64,000 nucleotides of DNA from an uncultured Carboxylicivirga sp. (GCF_963668385.1 NZ_OY764327.1:2170001-2234000), one strand, 5' to 3'. Counted from the stretch's first letter, positions 36,176-45,989 are shown. A program made the numbers and translations. The notes: generated by a model from the letters alone, not told the origin.

Positions 36176-36532
36176 ATGGAATTATCAAAATTAAGGCTTG
36201 AGAAGTTTAAACATATCAAGGTTGTAAATTTTCCCACTGATATTAAAATCGAACTTGGTTCTACTGACATTGAAGCGGAAGTCATTATCTATTACATTGA
36301 TAAGATTGAAGATGTAAAAGCATTTGTTGAATTGAGCAACAGCTCGAATCTTCCAAAAGAAAACCGAACAATAATGGTTTATAAAAAGGGACGAAAAGAT
36401 GGTGTTAATCGTGACTCCATATTTATGCCCTTTAAGGAACAAGTATATAAAGGATTTAAGTTGAAAGCTCCCATGCTTTGTTCTATTTCTAAAGAATTGA
36501 GTGCTTGTGTAATGTGTAAAGAAATAGGATAG
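36176..36532 (+). CDS. Hypothetical protein
   Basis: I do not recognise this 118-residue protein. The first about 60 residues alternate strand-like segments (HIKVVNFPTDIKIELG, EAEVIIYYIDKIEDV). The C-terminus carries CSISKELSACVMC, three cysteines that could bind a metal or form a redox pair. It follows the second DUF438 gene by 18 bp and precedes the DUF2200 gene by 3 bp, so all three are likely co-transcribed. Confidence 0.6.
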   Translation: MELSKLRLEKFKHIKVVNFPTDIKIELGSTDIEAEVIIYYIDKIEDVKAFVELSNSSNLPKENRTIMVYKKGRKDGVNRDSIFMPFKEQVYKGFKLKAPMLCSISKELSACVMCKEIG

Positions 36533-36535
36533 AGA

Positions 36536-36883
36536 ATGGATAATGTAAAAATCTTTAAGATGCCTTTTGCCAAAGTCTATCCGCTTTATATTCAAAAAGC
36601 TGAAAGAAAAGGGAGAACCCAGAAAGAAGTGGATGAAATTATCTATTGGCTCACTGGCTATGATAAATACAGTCTATTTCAAATTTTATCGAATAAATCT
36701 GATTTTGAGACTTTCTTTAAGTATGCACCAAAAATAAATCCAAATGCCGCTAAAATTAAGGGCATTGTATGCGGTGTTCGGGTCGAGAATATTGAAGATA
36801 AGTTAATGCAGCAAATTAGGTTTCTCGATAAATTGATTGACGAACTGGCAAAAGGAAAATCAATGGAGAAAATTTTAAGGTAA
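36536..36883 (+). CDS. DUF2200 protein
   Basis: The 115-residue protein fits DUF2200 ([37 protein letters not shown], described at residues 6-42), a small soluble family of unknown function widespread in bacteria. Length is typical. It ends 20 bp before the stop of the convergent hsdR gene and so marks the end of the nitrosative-stress block. Confidence 0.8.
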   Translation: MDNVKIFKMPFAKVYPLYIQKAERKGRTQKEVDEIIYWLTGYDKYSLFQILSNKSDFETFFKYAPKINPNAAKIKGIVCGVRVENIEDKLMQQIRFLDKLIDELAKGKSMEKILR

Positions 36884-36903
36884 TGACAAACAAGTGGGTC
36901 TTA

Positions 36904-39795
36904 TTAACTCCCTGAAATACCGCTTATAAATGTATCAACGAAATCAATAATCTTTTCGGTGATTCTTTCAGAAATGGTCTTCCTTTCTTTTAAGGATGGT
37001 TTCTTTTTCATCATCCCAATAATATCATCACGTAATGGCTTTTTCTCGGTAAACATATAGTTTCCGATTACCTCCTGTAACATTTCTGCATCCAGATTCT
37101 CTTCTTCACTAAGTTTTTCAATGGCAACAATTCTTTCTTTGCTCCAGTAGTTTTCAAATTCTTCAGGTATATCTTCAGAATCTTTAATTGATGGTAAATT
37201 TTCCTGAATAAATCGCTCGATTAATTCACGTTTACTACGCATACGAGCATCTCCGGTCATTAAATCAAGAATAGCTTTTTTCTGTTTTTCCTGTTCTTCT
37301 TCTGTTGAATCTTTAAGTTTAGCCAGAAGCTTTAAAATATATGCAACGTTTATTTCATCACGGTGAATTAACTCCAACTCAAAATCAATATCTCCTAGTA
37401 TAGAGACCTTTTCTTTTTGGTGTGTCGATTTTGCTTTATCGTATAAGTCAAGGTATTTGCTTTTATAATCTTCAAAACCTTGCTCTTCCATTGATAAATC
37501 ATCAAAAGTAAACTCAGTGAATGTTACAAGTACATTTCTTAAACGCATCAACTCACGAAATGCTTTTATAAACTCAAGCTCCTGTTCTTCATCAATCAAA
37601 TCGTTTACGCTATCAACAGTTGGGGCTATTTTTAATAACTCTTCAAATGCCTGGTTGAATTTGGCAACATACTCTTCGTATGGCTGCATTATAATTTCAT
37701 CCTTAGCATTGATATTTGAAAATAAAGAAATCGCTTTGTCGGTAGCACCTTTTAAATTTCTAAAGCAAACAATGTTTCCTTGTGATTTTAACTCATTTAA
37801 AATGCGGTTGGTTCTGGAATAGGCTTGAATTAAACCGTGATATTTCAAATTTTTATCTACATATAAGGTATTTAACGTTTTGCTGTCGAAACCAGTTAAA
37901 AACATGTTTACCACCAGTAATATATCAATCTGCTTGTGTTTTACTCGCTTAGCAACATCATTATAGTAATTATAAAAGCTTTTGCTGTCTTTTGTAGTGA
38001 AATTCGTACCAAAGTCCTTATTATAGTTTCCTATAAACTCTTCAAGATAGTCTCTTGAATGTTGAGTATTATATGTAGCTTGTGGTTCAGCTGCTATATT
38101 CATTAGTTGGTCAGACTCAAAAGCAAACTCTTCATCTATAAAATTGCCTACAGCATCTTTGTCATCTTCATTGGCCTGATAAGAAAAGATTGTTGCTACT
38201 TTTAGATTATGAAGCCCTTGTTCTTTCTTTTGTTGAAATAACTTATAGTATTCAACTACCGGACTAAAACCTGTTTTGGGTTCGATACTTGATACAGCAA
38301 GAATACTTGTAAACTCTTTATTATGAGTTTTTCTATTATGATTTGCAATAATGTAATCCACTATATTGTTAAGACGGATGGGTGCATTCATTACCTCTGC
38401 TTCGTCAATAGCTTCAACCTCAATATCTAAAATATTATCTTTCTTTTTAAAAGTACTGATGTACTCAACTGAAAATTTTAGAACATTCTCGTCTCTAATG
38501 GCATCGGTAATTACATATTGATGCAGCTTTTTCTCAAACAACATTTTAGTTGTCCGTTTCCCGAACTCATTAGTTCCTGCATTTTCTTCGAAAATAGGTG
38601 TGCCGGTGAAACCAAACATTTGGCATTTAGTAAAGAAATTCTTAATGTCATCGTGTGTTTTACCGAATTGAGAACGATGACACTCATCAAAAATGAAAAC
38701 TATCCGTTTTTCGCTTTGAGTCTCCATTTGAGCCAAATACCTTTTCTTGCTAATGGCGGTGTTTAGCTTCTGAATTGTGGTTACAATTAGTTTATTATCA
38801 CCTGTCATCTGTTTTACCAGGGTGTTGGTGTTGTTTGTTCCATCAATACTCCCTTTGCTAAATGCATTAAACTCTTTGGTGGTTTGGTAGTCAAGGTCTT
38901 TACGGTCAACCACAAAAACAACCTTGTGTACTTTTGGATAGTTTGTAAGTATTTGAGCTGTTTTAAAAGATGTAAGTGTTTTCCCGGAACCTGTTGTATG
39001 CCATATGTAGCCAAACTTCCTGGTTGTCTCAACTCGTTCAACAATGGCTTCTACGGCATAAAACTGATACGGGCGTAAAACCATTAATATCTTGTCCGAT
39101 TCATGAATTACAATATATTTTGTAATCATCTTTGAGATATGGCAAGGTTCTAAGAAAACATTGGTGAAATCAACAAGTTGCGTAATGAGTTTATTATTTA
39201 CATCACTCCAATAAAATGTTTGTTTAAATGACCTGGCTTTTACCGGACTATTGGCATAATACTTTGTATTAACCCCGTTGCTGATTACAAAAATCTGAAT
39301 AAATTGAAACAAGCCATGGCCAGCCCAATATGAGTGTCTTTCATAACGATTGGTTTGATTGAAAGCCTCTTTTAATTCAAGTCCCCTTCGCTTTAATTCA
39401 ATCTGAACCAAAGGCAAACCATTTATTAGAATTGTAACATCGTAACGATTCTTATAATTCCCCTCCATGGTTACTTGTTGTGTAACCTGGAATTGATTTT
39501 GACACCAATGAATTTGATTGATTAACTCTATCGTTTTATGCTCGCCATTATCGTTGACGTAGGGAACCCGGTCTCGTAGAATTTTAGCTCGCTCAAATAT
39601 GTTACCTTTATTTAAAAAGTTGAGAATTTGTTTGAAGTCCTGCGCAGACAATGAAACTTTATTATGAACTTCGAGCTGTAATTTCAGATTAGCCAGTAAA
39701 TCATTCTCATCATTAATAACAACATTTTTATATCCTAACTTTTGTAACTGTGCAACAAGGTTATTTTCGAGTATCTGTTCAGGTTGAGTAGACAT
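36904..39795 (-). CDS. hsdR: Type I restriction enzyme R subunit
   Basis: 963 residues from ATG at 39795 (MSTQPEQILENNLV, the usual N-terminus; an ATG ten codons earlier is possible). The nuclease region includes PLVQIELKRRG (PD-D/ExK lysine), and the helicase has WHTTGSGKTLTSF (Walker A) and FIFDECHRSQFG (DEAD). It translocates and cleaves DNA not methylated at the site recognised by HsdS. It is separated from hsdMS by the recombinase and the silent hsdS, so it has its own promoter or relies on read-through. Confidence 0.95.
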   Translation of the reverse strand: MSTQPEQILENNLVAQLQKLGYKNVVINDENDLLANLKLQLEVHNKVSLSAQDFKQILNFLNKGNIFERAKILRDRVPYVNDNGEHKTIELINQIHWCQNQFQVTQQVTMEGNYKNRYDVTILINGLPLVQIELKRRGLELKEAFNQTNRYERHSYWAGHGLFQFIQIFVISNGVNTKYYANSPVKARSFKQTFYWSDVNNKLITQLVDFTNVFLEPCHISKMITKYIVIHESDKILMVLRPYQFYAVEAIVERVETTRKFGYIWHTTGSGKTLTSFKTAQILTNYPKVHKVVFVVDRKDLDYQTTKEFNAFSKGSIDGTNNTNTLVKQMTGDNKLIVTTIQKLNTAISKKRYLAQMETQSEKRIVFIFDECHRSQFGKTHDDIKNFFTKCQMFGFTGTPIFEENAGTNEFGKRTTKMLFEKKLHQYVITDAIRDENVLKFSVEYISTFKKKDNILDIEVEAIDEAEVMNAPIRLNNIVDYIIANHNRKTHNKEFTSILAVSSIEPKTGFSPVVEYYKLFQQKKEQGLHNLKVATIFSYQANEDDKDAVGNFIDEEFAFESDQLMNIAAEPQATYNTQHSRDYLEEFIGNYNKDFGTNFTTKDSKSFYNYYNDVAKRVKHKQIDILLVVNMFLTGFDSKTLNTLYVDKNLKYHGLIQAYSRTNRILNELKSQGNIVCFRNLKGATDKAISLFSNINAKDEIIMQPYEEYVAKFNQAFEELLKIAPTVDSVNDLIDEEQELEFIKAFRELMRLRNVLVTFTEFTFDDLSMEEQGFEDYKSKYLDLYDKAKSTHQKEKVSILGDIDFELELIHRDEINVAYILKLLAKLKDSTEEEQEKQKKAILDLMTGDARMRSKRELIERFIQENLPSIKDSEDIPEEFENYWSKERIVAIEKLSEEENLDAEMLQEVIGNYMFTEKKPLRDDIIGMMKKKPSLKERKTISERITEKIIDFVDTFISGISGS

Positions 39796-39894
39796 ATTTC
39801 GTTTAATTCTATAGCTAAATGTCAAAAATAGCTATAACAAATAAGAAATAAGTATCCTCATTGCTTTTTTGTTTTAATCAAGCCATTAGCCTTA

Positions 39895-40821
39895 TTAATT
39901 CAATGACTTAAACATTTGGTTTATTGCCTTTTTCTTCTGTTCTGCATTAGGATGAACATAGAGGTTTAAGGTTGTACTAATATTTGAGTGACCCAATAAT
40001 ACACTTACCGTTTTATAGTCGCAATTGCTTTCGATGCAGCGTGTTGCAAAGGTGTGGCGTAAACTATGAAATTTTAAATGTGGCACACCAAGATTATCCA
40101 TAAAGCTTTTATAATAATTTCGATAGGTACGTGGTTCTGTACTCTTAATTTCGTTTGTTAATACGAAAAAGGATGCATTGACTATCTTTTTAACGGATTT
40201 CACCATACGCAACAATTCACGGTTCATGGGTATCTCACGAACAGAGTTTTTGGTTTTAGGACTATCGATTATTAGTTCAGTTTTACCAATGTTGTTTTCC
40301 ATGGTATAAATGCGTTGGATGGTTTTATTTACACTTATCATGCCTGTTTCGGTATTAATATCATCCCAGGTAAGGGCGCAAACTTCCCCAATTCGCAGTC
40401 CTGTAGTTAGGCATAAGTAAATACCCAAATTTCGAAATGTGAAATGCTCTTGCACATGGTGCATTATCTTTTTTTGTTCGTTACGACTAAAAACCTCTAA
40501 TTGTTGGCCTTTTTGTTCGGTAGGATAGCGGATTTCAAATGGTTCGTATTGTAACAGATTTTGCTTAGCCCCGAATTTTAGAATCATTTTCAGAACAATT
40601 AGTATATCCATTATTGTTTTCTTACTTAATCCTTCGTCTAATTTTTTAAAGACAAATGCTTGTACTTCCTCTTCGCTTATTTGGTAGTTTTTACCAAAGG
40701 ACGGCTGCAAGTGATTTTTTACCAATAACATATAAGCTGAGATGGTTGATTTTTTCACATACTGTTTTTTGTCAGCCAACCATAGTTGACTGATTGCTGA
40801 GATTTTCTTCTGATTTTTCAT
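39895..40821 (-). CDS. Tyrosine recombinase of the invertible hsdS locus
   Basis: 308 residues from ATG at 40821. The N-terminal SAM-like core-binding domain is followed by a catalytic domain with TGLRIGEVCALTWDDI (first Arg), PHLKFHSLRHTFATR (His-x-x-Arg) and LGHSNISTTLNLYVH (His/Tyr nucleophile). It is complete. Position between hsdR and the silent hsdS, with inverted repeats in both hsdS genes, matches the recombinases that invert hsdS segments in Bacteroides and pneumococci. It is probably not the integrase of the 43-kb element, which has its own serine recombinase. Confidence 0.88.
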   Translation of the reverse strand: MKNQKKISAISQLWLADKKQYVKKSTISAYMLLVKNHLQPSFGKNYQISEEEVQAFVFKKLDEGLSKKTIMDILIVLKMILKFGAKQNLLQYEPFEIRYPTEQKGQQLEVFSRNEQKKIMHHVQEHFTFRNLGIYLCLTTGLRIGEVCALTWDDINTETGMISVNKTIQRIYTMENNIGKTELIIDSPKTKNSVREIPMNRELLRMVKSVKKIVNASFFVLTNEIKSTEPRTYRNYYKSFMDNLGVPHLKFHSLRHTFATRCIESNCDYKTVSVLLGHSNISTTLNLYVHPNAEQKKKAINQMFKSLN

Positions 40822-40885
40822 ATACACTTTTTAAAATTAAAAGCGCAAAGGAAGTTATAAGAGTATTTAATATTCGCTATTCCTT

Positions 40886-40908
40886 AATGTTCCAAATTTG
40901 AGATTCCC
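40886..40908. repeat. Inverted repeat 1, silent copy
   Basis: A 23-bp sequence identical to the reverse complement of 43246-43268; it encodes NVPNLRFP at the start of both hsdS genes. Recombination here swaps the first target-recognition domain and everything after it. Confidence 0.9.
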
Positions 40909-42019
40909 AGAGTTTGAGGGAGAATGGAAAATTAAAACACTGGAGAGTCATACTGTTAAAATTGGTGATGGAATTCATGGTACGCCAAAATATGATGATA
41001 ATGGAGAATATTATTTTATTAATGGAAATAACTTGGTAAATGGTAATATTAAAATAAATGAACAGACAAAAAGGGTATCTGAAGATGAAGCGATAAAACA
41101 TAAAAGAGACTTGGGGTCTCGCACCTTACTTTTGTCAATTAATGGAACCGTTGGGAATGTTGCTTTTTACAAAGACGAAAAAGTAATGTTGGGGAAAAGT
41201 GCAGCATATTTAAATATTGAAGACTATATTGATGTTAATTTTATTTATCATGTTTTAAACACACCCAAAACACAATATTTCTTTTATTCCGAGTTAACTG
41301 GAACAACAATCAAGAACCTTTCTCTAAAATCCATTCGTGAAACTCGAATAGCAACGCCAAACTTGGAGGAACAAACTAAAATTGCAGATTTTCTTCAAAA
41401 AATTAATGAACGGATTGAAACCCAAAACAAAATAATTGAGCATCAAGAATCCTTAATAAAAGGTTTAATGCAACAAATTTTTACTCAGCAATTGCGATTT
41501 AAAGCAAATAATGGAAGTTTATTTCCTGATTGGCAGGAGAAGAAATTAGGAAAGTTGTTTCGCATTGGTAGTGGTAGAGATTACAAACATTTACAACAAG
41601 GTAACATCCCAGTCTATGGAACCGGGGGATACATGACTTCTGTTGATAATTATTTATATGAAGGTGAAAGTGTGGGTATTGGAAGAAAAGGAACAATTGA
41701 TAAGCCAGTATTCTTAACTGGTAAATTCTGGACTGTAGACACTTTATTTTATACACATTCTTTTAAGGATGTTCTACCTTATTTTGTGTTTTTACTTTTT
41801 AAACAAATTAACTGGTTAAAATATAACGAAGCATCAGGAGTACCAAGTTTGTCAAAAACTACAATTGAAAAGATTAAAGTTAAAATTCCAGTTATTGAAG
41901 AACAGCAAAAGATTGTTAAATCCTTTTATTCAATAAGTAAAAGAATTGAAAATGAAAAGCAAATCTTAGAACATTATAAACAGCAAAAAAAGCACCTACT
42001 ACAAAACCTGTTTATATAA
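40886..42019 (+). CDS. hsdS: Silent type I specificity cassette (hsdS without start codon)
   Basis: The frame starts exactly with the 5' inverted repeat (VPNLRFPEFEGEW) and continues for 377 residues through two target-recognition domains, a central repeat (TQNKIIEHQESLIKGLMQQIF) and the C-terminal LLQNLFI. Upstream there is an in-frame stop at 40868 and no ATG, so the gene has no translation start and is unlikely to be expressed. It points toward the active hsdS and can exchange domains with it by inversion. Shown as CDS because the frame is intact. Confidence 0.88.
   Translation, partial: NVPNLRFPEFEGEWKIKTLESHTVKIGDGIHGTPKYDDNGEYYFINGNNLVNGNIKINEQTKRVSEDEAIKHKRDLGSRTLLLSINGTVGNVAFYKDEKVMLGKSAAYLNIEDYIDVNFIYHVLNTPKTQYFFYSELTGTTIKNLSLKSIRETRIATPNLEEQTKIADFLQKINERIETQNKIIEHQESLIKGLMQQIFTQQLRFKANNGSLFPDWQEKKLGKLFRIGSGRDYKHLQQGNIPVYGTGGYMTSVDNYLYEGESVGIGRKGTIDKPVFLTGKFWTVDTLFYTHSFKDVLPYFVFLLFKQINWLKYNEASGVPSLSKTTIEKIKVKIPVIEEQQKIVKSFYSISKRIENEKQILEHYKQQKKHLLQNLFI
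41419..41440. repeat. Inverted repeat 2, silent copy
   Basis: A 22-bp sequence identical to the reverse complement of 42714-42735, in the central conserved region (TQNKIIE). It allows exchange of the second target-recognition domain alone. Confidence 0.9.
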
Positions 42020-42031
42020 ACAGGTTTTGTA
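42000..42031. repeat. Perfect palindrome joining the two hsdS 3' ends
   Basis: A 32-bp perfect palindrome holds the last codons (QNLFI and stop) of both hsdS genes, which overlap tail to tail by 8 bp (42012-42019). It can be the axis of the inversion and may also act as a bidirectional terminator. Confidence 0.85.
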
Positions 42032-43295
42032 AAAAATACTGTTTTTGAGATTTAAGCTTATCTAAATGCTCTGTTTCTAATCCTATTTTCTTGTCTAAAG
42101 CAGAAAGTGTTGACACTATTTTAATTTGTTCCGGTATTGGTGGAATGCTTAAATTAATTTCTGCTAATCTTTTTGTTGAAATACCTAAAACTTTAGTTCC
42201 TTGAGAGATACGCATAATTGCTAATCTTACATATTGAGTTTTCATCAAATGACCTGCAAATCCAACAGTTAGACGCTTGTCTTTTCGTCTAGCAAGTAAA
42301 GTATGTAAGCCAGCCAATATTTTCCCTTTATTGATATTAACGACTTCAACAGCTTTTCCTATATCAGCGTAATCTTCAGAAGCATCTGCAATTACTAAAT
42401 CACCCTCTTGTATGTAACAATCATCTGAAAATCTTTTTATATCTGTATTGGCATTTATGAAAGGAACAATTTCTTTTTCAACATCAAAATGTGAATGATA
42501 TTTTGTATGAATGTCTCCATAGTGAATGTTCTTTACCAACCCATAATTAAGATTTAAATTATCTCTGGATAAAGAATTTGTTGATTTAAAGGAATATATA
42601 TCACCAAGTCTAATATTCTCCCACTCAGAAAAGTTACAGTCATTAGCATCTTTAAACCTCATTTCTTGATTAAATATTCTCTGCATCATACCTTTCTTGA
42701 GCAATTTATAATCCTCAATTATTTTGTTTTGGGTTGATATACGACCATCGATAACAGTAAGCAATTTTGCTATCTTATTTTGCTCTGAAAAAGAAGGTAT
42801 TTTCAATTTTAAAGAACGATATTCTTCAGCATTTATACCCGGTTGCCCAGACCGCATTGACATTATTTTTACCCACTTGTTGTAATTTGAACGAAGAGTA
42901 TTAAAAAATACAAAGCTTTCATTAGCCCTATCTACATTAGCTTTAATTAAAAATCCCGCATAATAAAGATTGCCGTCATTTTCATTATAGAGATAACTTT
43001 TCCCCACACTTGCACCAGTTCTTGCAAACACAATATCTCCTTTGGATAGTTTATATTTGTCTTCAATAGTTCCATCTGGAGATGTTAATGGATTCGGCAC
43101 AAATTCACGAGTATTCTCATCAATATCTGTAATTCTAATATATTTGTTGTTACCATCAAATTCTATTGCCGCTGAGTTCATCCCATAAGAGAAATCACTT
43201 GCTATTTCATCAAACCTCTTTTCAATCCACTCTCCACTAAACTCCGGGAATCTCAAATTTGGAACATTGAGTGTATTTTTTCTATTTTCTTTCAT
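42012..43295 (-). CDS. hsdS: Active type I specificity subunit
   Basis: 427 residues from ATG at 43295 (MKENRKNTLNVPNLRFPEF). Two target-recognition domains (about 20-180 and 225-385) are separated by the conserved helix TQNKIIEDYKLLKKGMMQRIF. The end is FLQNLFI. It lies 48 bp downstream of hsdM on the same strand, so this is the expressed allele. It determines the bipartite DNA site modified by HsdM. Inverted repeats shared with the silent cassette predict up to four specificities. Confidence 0.93.
   Translation of the reverse strand: MKENRKNTLNVPNLRFPEFSGEWIEKRFDEIASDFSYGMNSAAIEFDGNNKYIRITDIDENTREFVPNPLTSPDGTIEDKYKLSKGDIVFARTGASVGKSYLYNENDGNLYYAGFLIKANVDRANESFVFFNTLRSNYNKWVKIMSMRSGQPGINAEEYRSLKLKIPSFSEQNKIAKLLTVIDGRISTQNKIIEDYKLLKKGMMQRIFNQEMRFKDANDCNFSEWENIRLGDIYSFKSTNSLSRDNLNLNYGLVKNIHYGDIHTKYHSHFDVEKEIVPFINANTDIKRFSDDCYIQEGDLVIADASEDYADIGKAVEVVNINKGKILAGLHTLLARRKDKRLTVGFAGHLMKTQYVRLAIMRISQGTKVLGISTKRLAEINLSIPPIPEQIKIVSTLSALDKKIGLETEHLDKLKSQKQYFLQNLFI
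42714..42735. repeat. Inverted repeat 2, active copy
   Basis: Reverse complement of 41419-41440, 22 bp perfect, between the two target-recognition domains. Confidence 0.9.
43246..43268. repeat. Inverted repeat 1, active copy
   Basis: Reverse complement of 40886-40908, 23 bp perfect, within codons 10-18 of the active hsdS. Confidence 0.9.
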
Positions 43296-43343
43296 TTCAA
43301 CTATTTTCTTTCTTAATTAAATAACATTAGGGATTCAGTTAGA

Positions 43344-44912
43344 TTAAAAAAAACTCAATCCCAATTCCTGAAAATAGCCGTTAATTTCAAGGTCCAGTTC
43401 TGAGCGTTTGGCTTCCAGTGTTTTAATTTCCTGCATTACCGCATTAATATCCACAGGCTCTTCCTCTTCAAATGTATCAACATAGCGAGGAATGTTTAGG
43501 TTATAATCGTTCTCTGCAATCTCTTCTAAAGACGCAAGGTAGGAGTACTTATCAATGGCTTCACGATTTCGATATGTGGTTACAATTTTCTCAACATCAC
43601 AATCCCTCAATTCATTTTGATTACCAACTTTAATAAAGTGGTCATCGCCACTGGCATCAATAAATACCACATTGTCATCAACTTCACGGCACTTTTTAAA
43701 TACCAAAATACAGGTTGGTATAGATGTTCCGTAGAAAATATTGGCAGGTAAGCCTATTACAGCATCAAGATAATTGCGGTCTTCAATTAAATATCTGCGA
43801 ATAACACCTTCGGCTGCACCACGAAACAAAACTCCGTGAGGTAATACTGTAGCCATTGTTCCGTTATCGGCCAATTGGTGAACCATGTGGGTAACAAAGG
43901 CATAATCAGCTTTAGTTTTTGGTGCCAATTTACCGTATTGACTAAAACGTTCATCGGTGCTGTTCAATGGATTTTCATCGCTTTTCCAATGAGCTGAGAA
44001 TGGGGGATTAGCAACCACAGCCTCAAAACGTTTATCGAGATGTTGTGGGTTTTCTAAAGTATCTTCCTGGCGAATATCGAAATTACGGTAATGAACATCG
44101 TGCAAAATCATGTTCATGCGAGCAAGATTAAATGTAGTACGGTTAAGTTCCTGTCCGTAGTATTCGTCAACAACTTCAACCTCTTTAGCTACACGCAACA
44201 ACAAAGAACCGGAACCGCATGTTGGGTCATAAACCGATTTTAATTTCTTCTTTCCGCTGGTAACAATCTTAGCCAGTATTTTAGATACTTGTTGGGGAGT
44301 ATAGAACTCTCCGGCTGATTTTCCGGCTCCGGCAGCAAATTTTGCAATTAAATATTCGTAAGCATCTCCCAATACATCAGAATCAACATCTTGTAGTTTA
44401 AAATCAATTTTGTCGAGATGATTCAATATTTTAACTATAATTTCATTTCTTGCACCAACAGTCCTACCAATCTTTGTTGACGTTAAATCCAAATCTTCGA
44501 ATAAAGCCGTGAAATCGTCCTCTGATTCAGTTCCCATTGTACTTTGTTCAATGTGATTCATTACGGCTTGCAAGTCTTCTATAATATAGTTGCTTTCACT
44601 TTCGGTATCAGCATTCCCTTTTTTAGCCAGTTCAGAAAACAACTCTTTAGGTTTTAAAAAGTAACCTAGTTTCAAAAGCGATTCCTCTTTTATAGCTTCT
44701 AAGGTTTCGGTATCAGTTACTTTTATATAATCGGTTATCTTTTCTCCTTCAAGTAATTCATTGGCATATAAGTATTGTTTTTCACTCAGGTACTTATAAA
44801 AGATAAAACCGAGAATATAATCCCGGTAATCATCTGCACTAATCTTGCCTCTTAATAAATTGGCAATGCCCCAAAGTTGGGCTTCCAATAATTTCTTCTG
44901 GTCTTCTGACAT
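43344..44912 (-). CDS. hsdM: Type I restriction-modification methyltransferase subunit
   Basis: 522 residues. HsdM N-terminal helical domain (LRGKISADDYRDYILGFIFYK, described at about 19-39), SAM-binding VYDPTCGSGSLLLRV and catalytic AVVANPPFSAHW (NPPF). It makes N6-methyladenine at the site chosen by HsdS. It heads hsdS by 48 bp and follows the YhcG-type nuclease gene by 33 bp, so the four genes 46603-42012 form one transcription unit. Confidence 0.95.
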   Translation of the reverse strand: MSEDQKKLLEAQLWGIANLLRGKISADDYRDYILGFIFYKYLSEKQYLYANELLEGEKITDYIKVTDTETLEAIKEESLLKLGYFLKPKELFSELAKKGNADTESESNYIIEDLQAVMNHIEQSTMGTESEDDFTALFEDLDLTSTKIGRTVGARNEIIVKILNHLDKIDFKLQDVDSDVLGDAYEYLIAKFAAGAGKSAGEFYTPQQVSKILAKIVTSGKKKLKSVYDPTCGSGSLLLRVAKEVEVVDEYYGQELNRTTFNLARMNMILHDVHYRNFDIRQEDTLENPQHLDKRFEAVVANPPFSAHWKSDENPLNSTDERFSQYGKLAPKTKADYAFVTHMVHQLADNGTMATVLPHGVLFRGAAEGVIRRYLIEDRNYLDAVIGLPANIFYGTSIPTCILVFKKCREVDDNVVFIDASGDDHFIKVGNQNELRDCDVEKIVTTYRNREAIDKYSYLASLEEIAENDYNLNIPRYVDTFEEEEPVDINAVMQEIKTLEAKRSELDLEINGYFQELGLSFF

Positions 44913-44945
44913 ATCGTATGTTTCTTAAAATCAGTCTAAAATATT

Positions 44946-45989
44946 TTATTCCTTGTCTCGTTTTTCAATAAGCCTTTTAGCAGTAATTGTAAATTGATGC
45001 AATTTTTTGGCTAAAAGCTCTTTAGGTAAATGTTGGGTTATGTATTCGGCAACCTTTATGTTTGCTTTATCCAATTGAAGAAGCTCAATTTGTTCCTGGT
45101 TTCCTTCAGCACAAAGTATTAAGCCTATTGGTCGTTCTTCATCCGGTTCGGTATCATGTTTTTCAAGATATCGCAAATACAGTTCCATTTGTCCTTTATA
45201 GGCAGGTTTAAATTTCCCGATTTTAAGGTCTATAGCTATTAAACGTTTCAATTTCCGGTGATAAAACAACAAATCAAGATTAAAATCGGTATTGTCGATT
45301 ATCATACGTTTTTGTCGGGCAACAAAGGTGAAACCAGAACCCAATTCAATTAAGAAGTTTTCTATCTCCCTAAGTATGGCAGCTTCCAGGTCTTTCTCTG
45401 CATAAGTATCTTTTAGGTTTAAGAAGTCAAGGACATAATGGTCTTTAAAAACTAAATCCGGAGAGAGTTTATCGCTTTCTTTTAATGCTTGAAGTTCTAG
45501 TTTCGCAAGTTCTTCGGGCTTTTTACTGATAGCTGTGCGTTCAAACAGCATTGAGTCTATTTTCTTTTGCAGGGTACGTGTGCTCCAGTTTTCAATTCGA
45601 CACATCTGTGCATAAAACTCACGTTCTAAGTCTGTATTTAAAGGAATAAGCAGTTTAAAATGAGACCAACTCAATTGTCGCCACAGTGTAGCGACAATTT
45701 GATTATCAGAAAAAGACTCGTAGAATTGCATCATTCTATTTAAATTTTTGGCAGAGTAACCAGACCCATATTCCAATGTTAATTTTGCACTCAGTGCATG
45801 CAAAATTTGTTTTCCGTAATCAGCTCGCTTATTTTCAAGGATATCTTCTTTAATTCGCTTACCAATGTTCCAGTATGTGGCGGTAATTCCAATATTCACC
45901 GCCTGAGCTACCTGCTGTTTACCATGGTCAATTAGCTGTTGAATATCTGCAAATAGATTGCTGTTTATATCTAACTTGTCTTCTGACAT
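44946..45989 (-). CDS. YhcG-type DUF1016 PD-(D/E)XK nuclease
   Basis: The 347-residue protein has an N-terminal DUF1016_N part (AVNIGITATYWNIGKRIKEDI) and a C-terminal nuclease part (FNLDLLFYHRKLKRLIAIDLK, acidic residue then DLK, followed by GQMELYLRYL), the YhcG/RpnA-like endonuclease family. Such proteins often accompany type I restriction loci and are thought to act in defence or plasmid control. It lies between the DUF6088 gene (14 bp) and hsdM. Exact role unknown. Confidence 0.85.
   Translation of the reverse strand: MSEDKLDINSNLFADIQQLIDHGKQQVAQAVNIGITATYWNIGKRIKEDILENKRADYGKQILHALSAKLTLEYGSGYSAKNLNRMMQFYESFSDNQIVATLWRQLSWSHFKLLIPLNTDLEREFYAQMCRIENWSTRTLQKKIDSMLFERTAISKKPEELAKLELQALKESDKLSPDLVFKDHYVLDFLNLKDTYAEKDLEAAILREIENFLIELGSGFTFVARQKRMIIDNTDFNLDLLFYHRKLKRLIAIDLKIGKFKPAYKGQMELYLRYLEKHDTEPDEERPIGLILCAEGNQEQIELLQLDKANIKVAEYITQHLPKELLAKKLHQFTITAKRLIEKRDKE

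Noticed and set aside
39895-40821. Tyrosine recombinase as the integrase of the whole element
   Set aside because: It sits inside the cargo next to inverted hsdS repeats, while a serine recombinase lies at the tRNA end; hsdS inversion explains it better.
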